Of a stretch of 64,000 nucleotides of DNA, positions 61,464 through 64,000 are shown in pieces; positions within the stretch are counted from its first letter, which is position 1, and every line of letters starts with the position of its first letter. The notes beneath the pieces are model-generated. The model worked only from the letters and a program-made list of their open reading frames with translations, was not told where the DNA came from and did no database searches. The DNA is from Monoglobus sp964617455 (GTDB lineage Bacteria > Bacillota > Clostridia > Monoglobales > Monoglobaceae). The position numbers and the translations under genes are program-made. The stretch lies in assembly GCA_964617455.1 (NCBI GenBank), contig CAZTYF010000001.1, positions 136,347 to 200,346 of the forward strand, given 5' to 3'.

Positions 61464-61901
61464 ATGAAGAGAATTTATGTTAATGAAGAATGGTGCCTCG
61501 GGTGCCATCTGTGCGAATATCAATGCGCCTTCGCAAACTCCGGTATGGATGATATGGTAAAAGCCCTGAAGGGCAAAACAATCCATCCGAGAATCAAGGT
61601 GGAGGGCGACAACAGAATCAGCTTTGCGGTGAATTGCCGCCATTGCTCCGACGCCCGCTGCATCAAGGGCTGCATTTCGGGGGCCCTCTCCCGGGACAAG
61701 GACGGAGTTGTGGTGATAGACACCGACAAATGCGTAGGCTGCTTCACATGTATACTGTCCTGCCCCTACGGGGCCATAATGCCCTCCGGGGACCATTCGG
61801 TGGTGCAAAAATGCCAGCTCTGCCTGGACAACAAAGCGGGAGAGCCTGCCTGCGTCAAAGGCTGCCCCAACAGGGCGATAGTGTATGAGGAAAGGATTTA
61901 A
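61464..61901 (+). CDS. 4Fe-4S ferredoxin-type electron transfer subunit
   Basis: 145 residues with four cysteine clusters: CLGCHLCEYQC, CRHCSDARCIKGC, CVGCFTCILSCPYGA and CQLCLDNKAGEPACVKGC. It resembles the DMSO-reductase beta/HycB group and would carry electrons between the FAD oxidoreductase and the synthase. The ATG at 61464 is used, with AAGGAG 11 bases before it; a GTG overlaps that site. Confidence 0.93.
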   Translation: MKRIYVNEEWCLGCHLCEYQCAFANSGMDDMVKALKGKTIHPRIKVEGDNRISFAVNCRHCSDARCIKGCISGALSRDKDGVVVIDTDKCVGCFTCILSCPYGAIMPSGDHSVVQKCQLCLDNKAGEPACVKGCPNRAIVYEERI

Positions 61902-61910
61902 GGTGACGAT

Positions 61911-63149
61911 ATGAAATATGATTACTTGATAATCGGCAACTCCATCGCCGCCGTGGGATGCATAGAGGGCATAAGAGAAGTTGACGGCGAGGGCAGCATC
62001 TGCGTTGTTACCGACGAAAAATACAGGGTTTACGGCAGGCCTCTGATTTCATACTATCTGTGGAACAAGACCACCGAGGAAAAGATGTTGGCCTACAGGC
62101 CGGATAATTTCTACAAGAAAAACGACGCGGAGCTTATCCTCGGAGTCAGGGCGGAGAAAATCGATACCGGGAAAAAGACGGTCATCCTCTCGGACGGACG
62201 GGAATTGGGCTACGGAAAACTGCTGACGGCCACCGGCTCCTCTCCCTTTGTGCCGCCCATGAAGGGCCTTGACACCGTTGAAAAGAAGTTCAATTTTATG
62301 ACCTTGGACGATGCGAAAGCCTTGGCGGCGGCCATAAACAAGGACAGCGATGTTTTGATTGTGGGCGCGGGCCTTATAGGCCTCAAGTGCGCCGAGGGCA
62401 TAAGCGACAGAGCGGGCAGCCTGACGGTGGTTGACTTGGCCAACAGGATTTTGCCCAGCATTTTGGATGAGGCGGGCTCCGCAATTGTCCAAAAATATAT
62501 CGAAGACAAGGGCGTTAAGTTTTACCTAAACGACAGCGTCGCCCAATTCCGAGACGGCACCGCCATCCTCTCGAGCGGAAAGAAAATCAAATACGACGCG
62601 GTGGTTATCGCCGTTGGCGTCAGAGCCAACACGAGCCTCATATCCGAGGCGGGAGGAGAAGTGAATCGGGGAATCGCCACAAACCTGAGGTGCGAGACGA
62701 GCCTTCCGGACATATACGCCGCCGGGGACTGTGCCGAGTGCTTAAACAGCATCACCGGCCAAAATCAGGTGCTGGCCCTGCTGCCCAATGCCTATATGAT
62801 GGGCCATGCGGCGGGAGTCAATATGGCCGGAGGCGAGGAAATATACGACGATGCAATCCCCATGAACTCCATCGGCTTTTGGGGACTCCATGTGATAACC
62901 GCAGGGGACTACGAAGGGGAAGCCTATGTGAAAACCGAAGGCACCAAGTACAAAAAATTGGTCACTGCCAACAACAACCTGCGGGGCTTTATTTTGATAG
63001 ACGAAGTTGAAAGGGCGGGAATTTACACCCGTCTGGTTCGGGAAAAGACACCCCTTGACGAGATTGATTTTGAGGCGATAAAGGACAGGCCTCAAGAGAT
63101 GGCTTTTGCCCGAGATGTCAGGAAAGAGGATTTGGGAGGTGTGAAGTAA
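61911..63149 (+). CDS. NAD(P)/FAD-dependent oxidoreductase of the glutamate synthase complex
   Basis: 412 residues. A FAD-binding start YDYLIIGNSIAAVGCIEGI, ATGSSPFVPP, the second nucleotide fold VLIVGAGLIGLKCAEGI and IYAAGDCAE mark the pyridine nucleotide-disulfide oxidoreductase family, NirB/rubredoxin-reductase-like. It supplies electrons to the complex. No redox-active CxxC pair is seen. It overlaps the next start by one base. Confidence 0.92.
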   Translation: MKYDYLIIGNSIAAVGCIEGIREVDGEGSICVVTDEKYRVYGRPLISYYLWNKTTEEKMLAYRPDNFYKKNDAELILGVRAEKIDTGKKTVILSDGRELGYGKLLTATGSSPFVPPMKGLDTVEKKFNFMTLDDAKALAAAINKDSDVLIVGAGLIGLKCAEGISDRAGSLTVVDLANRILPSILDEAGSAIVQKYIEDKGVKFYLNDSVAQFRDGTAILSSGKKIKYDAVVIAVGVRANTSLISEAGGEVNRGIATNLRCETSLPDIYAAGDCAECLNSITGQNQVLALLPNAYMMGHAAGVNMAGGEEIYDDAIPMNSIGFWGLHVITAGDYEGEAYVKTEGTKYKKLVTANNNLRGFILIDEVERAGIYTRLVREKTPLDEIDFEAIKDRPQEMAFARDVRKEDLGGVK

Positions 63150-63874
63150 TGAAAATCAACGCAGGCCTCACATACTATGACGAAATAAACAGAAAAATCC
63201 GAGCCACCCGGGACAAGAAAATCGAGGTGGACAACTGTTTGGGACAGAGATACATCGGCTGCGGAATTTCCGGCAAGGAGCTCACGGTGAACGGAACTCC
63301 CGGAAACGCCTTGGGCGCCTACCTGAACGGAGGAACCGTGACGGTCTACGGCAATGCCCAGGATGCCACCGGAGACACCATGAACGACGGAGTGATTTCC
63401 ATCCACGGCTCCTCGGGAGACGCCACGGGCTATGCCATGCGGGGCGGCAAAATCTTCGTGAAAGGTGACGCGGGATACCGGGCGGGCATCCATATGAAAG
63501 CCTACAAAGACAAGGTCCCGGTGCTGGTAATCGGCGGCAAAGCAGGCAGCTTTTTGGGCGAATACCAGGCGGGAGGATATATAATCGTCTTGGGATTGGG
63601 CCACGATGACAAAAAGACGGTGGTGGAGCGGTTTTGCGCCACGGGAATGCACGGAGGAAAAATCTATCTCCGCTGCGAAGAACTGCCCTTTGACATCCCC
63701 CCTCAAATAAACACCCGAAAGGCCACCAAAGAGGACTTGGACGAGATAGAGGGATACATAGACGAATACATTGAAAAGTTCGGCGGCGACAAAGCCATCA
63801 TCATGAAAAAAACCTTCTATGTCCTAACCCCGGACAGCAAAAACCAATACAAACAAATCTATACGGCCTGTTAA
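63149..63874 (+). CDS. Glutamate synthase GXGXG-domain subunit
   Basis: 241 residues. A right-handed beta-helix with repeated glycines (NCLGQRYIGCGISGKELTVNGTPGNALGAYLNGGTVTVYGNAQDATGDTMNDGVISIHGSSGDATGYAMRGGKIFVKGDAGYRAGIHM) equals the C-terminal domain of GltB, also found in FwdC. It is structural in glutamate synthase. It is the last of the five genes; the repeat cluster D follows directly. Confidence 0.93.
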   Translation: MKINAGLTYYDEINRKIRATRDKKIEVDNCLGQRYIGCGISGKELTVNGTPGNALGAYLNGGTVTVYGNAQDATGDTMNDGVISIHGSSGDATGYAMRGGKIFVKGDAGYRAGIHMKAYKDKVPVLVIGGKAGSFLGEYQAGGYIIVLGLGHDDKKTVVERFCATGMHGGKIYLRCEELPFDIPPQINTRKATKEDLDEIEGYIDEYIEKFGGDKAIIMKKTFYVLTPDSKNQYKQIYTAC

Positions 63875-63875
63875 C

Positions 63876-64000
63876 CGGCGTCGCAGTGCGCCTCTTAGCT
63901 TGTTTTGCCCTGTCGGGCAAAGGCGTCGCTTTTCCGGCGACTGCTCCTTTTTCCCGCAAAGTGCATTTCATTGGCGCTTTGCGGGAGTTTTGCGCACTTC
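63876..64000. repeat. Palindromic repeat cluster D (runs off the window)
   Basis: One unit of the modular family in the same orientation: CGTCGCAGTGCGCCTCTTAG, hairpin 1 TTTTGCCC-TGTC-GGGCAAA, hairpin 2 with CGGCG, and hairpin 3 with arms CCCGCAAAG/CTTTGCGGG. Immediately follows the glutamate synthase operon. Confidence 0.9.

Overview
The window is a chromosomal segment of a Bacillota (Clostridia-type) bacterium, most likely an uncultured gut or anaerobe lineage known from a metagenome assembly. Supporting signs are strong AGGAGG-type ribosome sites, sigma-A promoters, a Gram-positive dcw start (mraZ-rsmH-ftsL), yloU-yloV-recG, divIC-S1, coaD-rsmD, a MecA adaptor, the GGGtGRT gene pair and a split archaeal-type glutamate synthase. 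Secreted pectate lyase and M60-type mucin/glycoprotein peptidase genes fit a life on plant and host polysaccharides. One run of 100 Ns (33232-33331) is a scaffolding gap; its two flanks overlap by 55 identical bases, so the gene across it is really continuous.

Layout. 1-2779: start of the division/cell-wall cluster on the minus strand, with a MraZ-box operator and a leader filled by palindromic repeats. 2896-10015: phage island 1 (replication initiator with an intragenic iteron-like array, fibre-like protein, portal, S24 repressor, small zinc protein, ArpU-like regulator, small and large terminase). 10078-10290: a probable type I toxin-antitoxin pair. 10699-12719: tRNA-Ser, then an iron-sulfur scaffold and GGGtGRT gene. 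12854-17732: uvrBA. 17992-23019: pectate lyase, lepA, hemW. 23113-23951: tRNA-Ala and tRNA-Trp around a large repeat cluster. 24055-29155: ECF transporter S component, AlkZ-related protein, fhs, mnmG. 29289-35469: a lipoprotein, a candidate small RNA and a 1616-residue M60 peptidase. 35535-48667: a long minus-strand housekeeping block. 48840-48972: 6S-like RNA. 49270-51828: mecA, a divergent glutamine synthetase and an ANTAR regulator. 52720-58464: phage island 2 (scaffold, N4-gp56-type capsid, adaptor, nozzle-like and ejection-like proteins). 58822-63874: five-gene glutamate synthase operon. 63876-64000: another repeat cluster.

The most unusual theme is that one podovirus-like gene set lies in two intact islands about 42 kb apart, separated by essential host genes. 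The two islands share a distinctive promoter (GGGCAC-N11-TATAATGGAATTGC), and the replication gene has a related promoter (TGGCAC-N11-TATACT). No integrase or lysis gene is seen. This could be a rearranged prophage or a domesticated, gene-transfer-agent-like particle under one regulator. A second theme is a family of modular, covarying hairpin repeats in four intergenic clusters. A third is the nitrogen locus, where the glutamine synthetase homologue has lost all three ligands of one metal site and the ANTAR protein has a phosphorylation-dead receiver.
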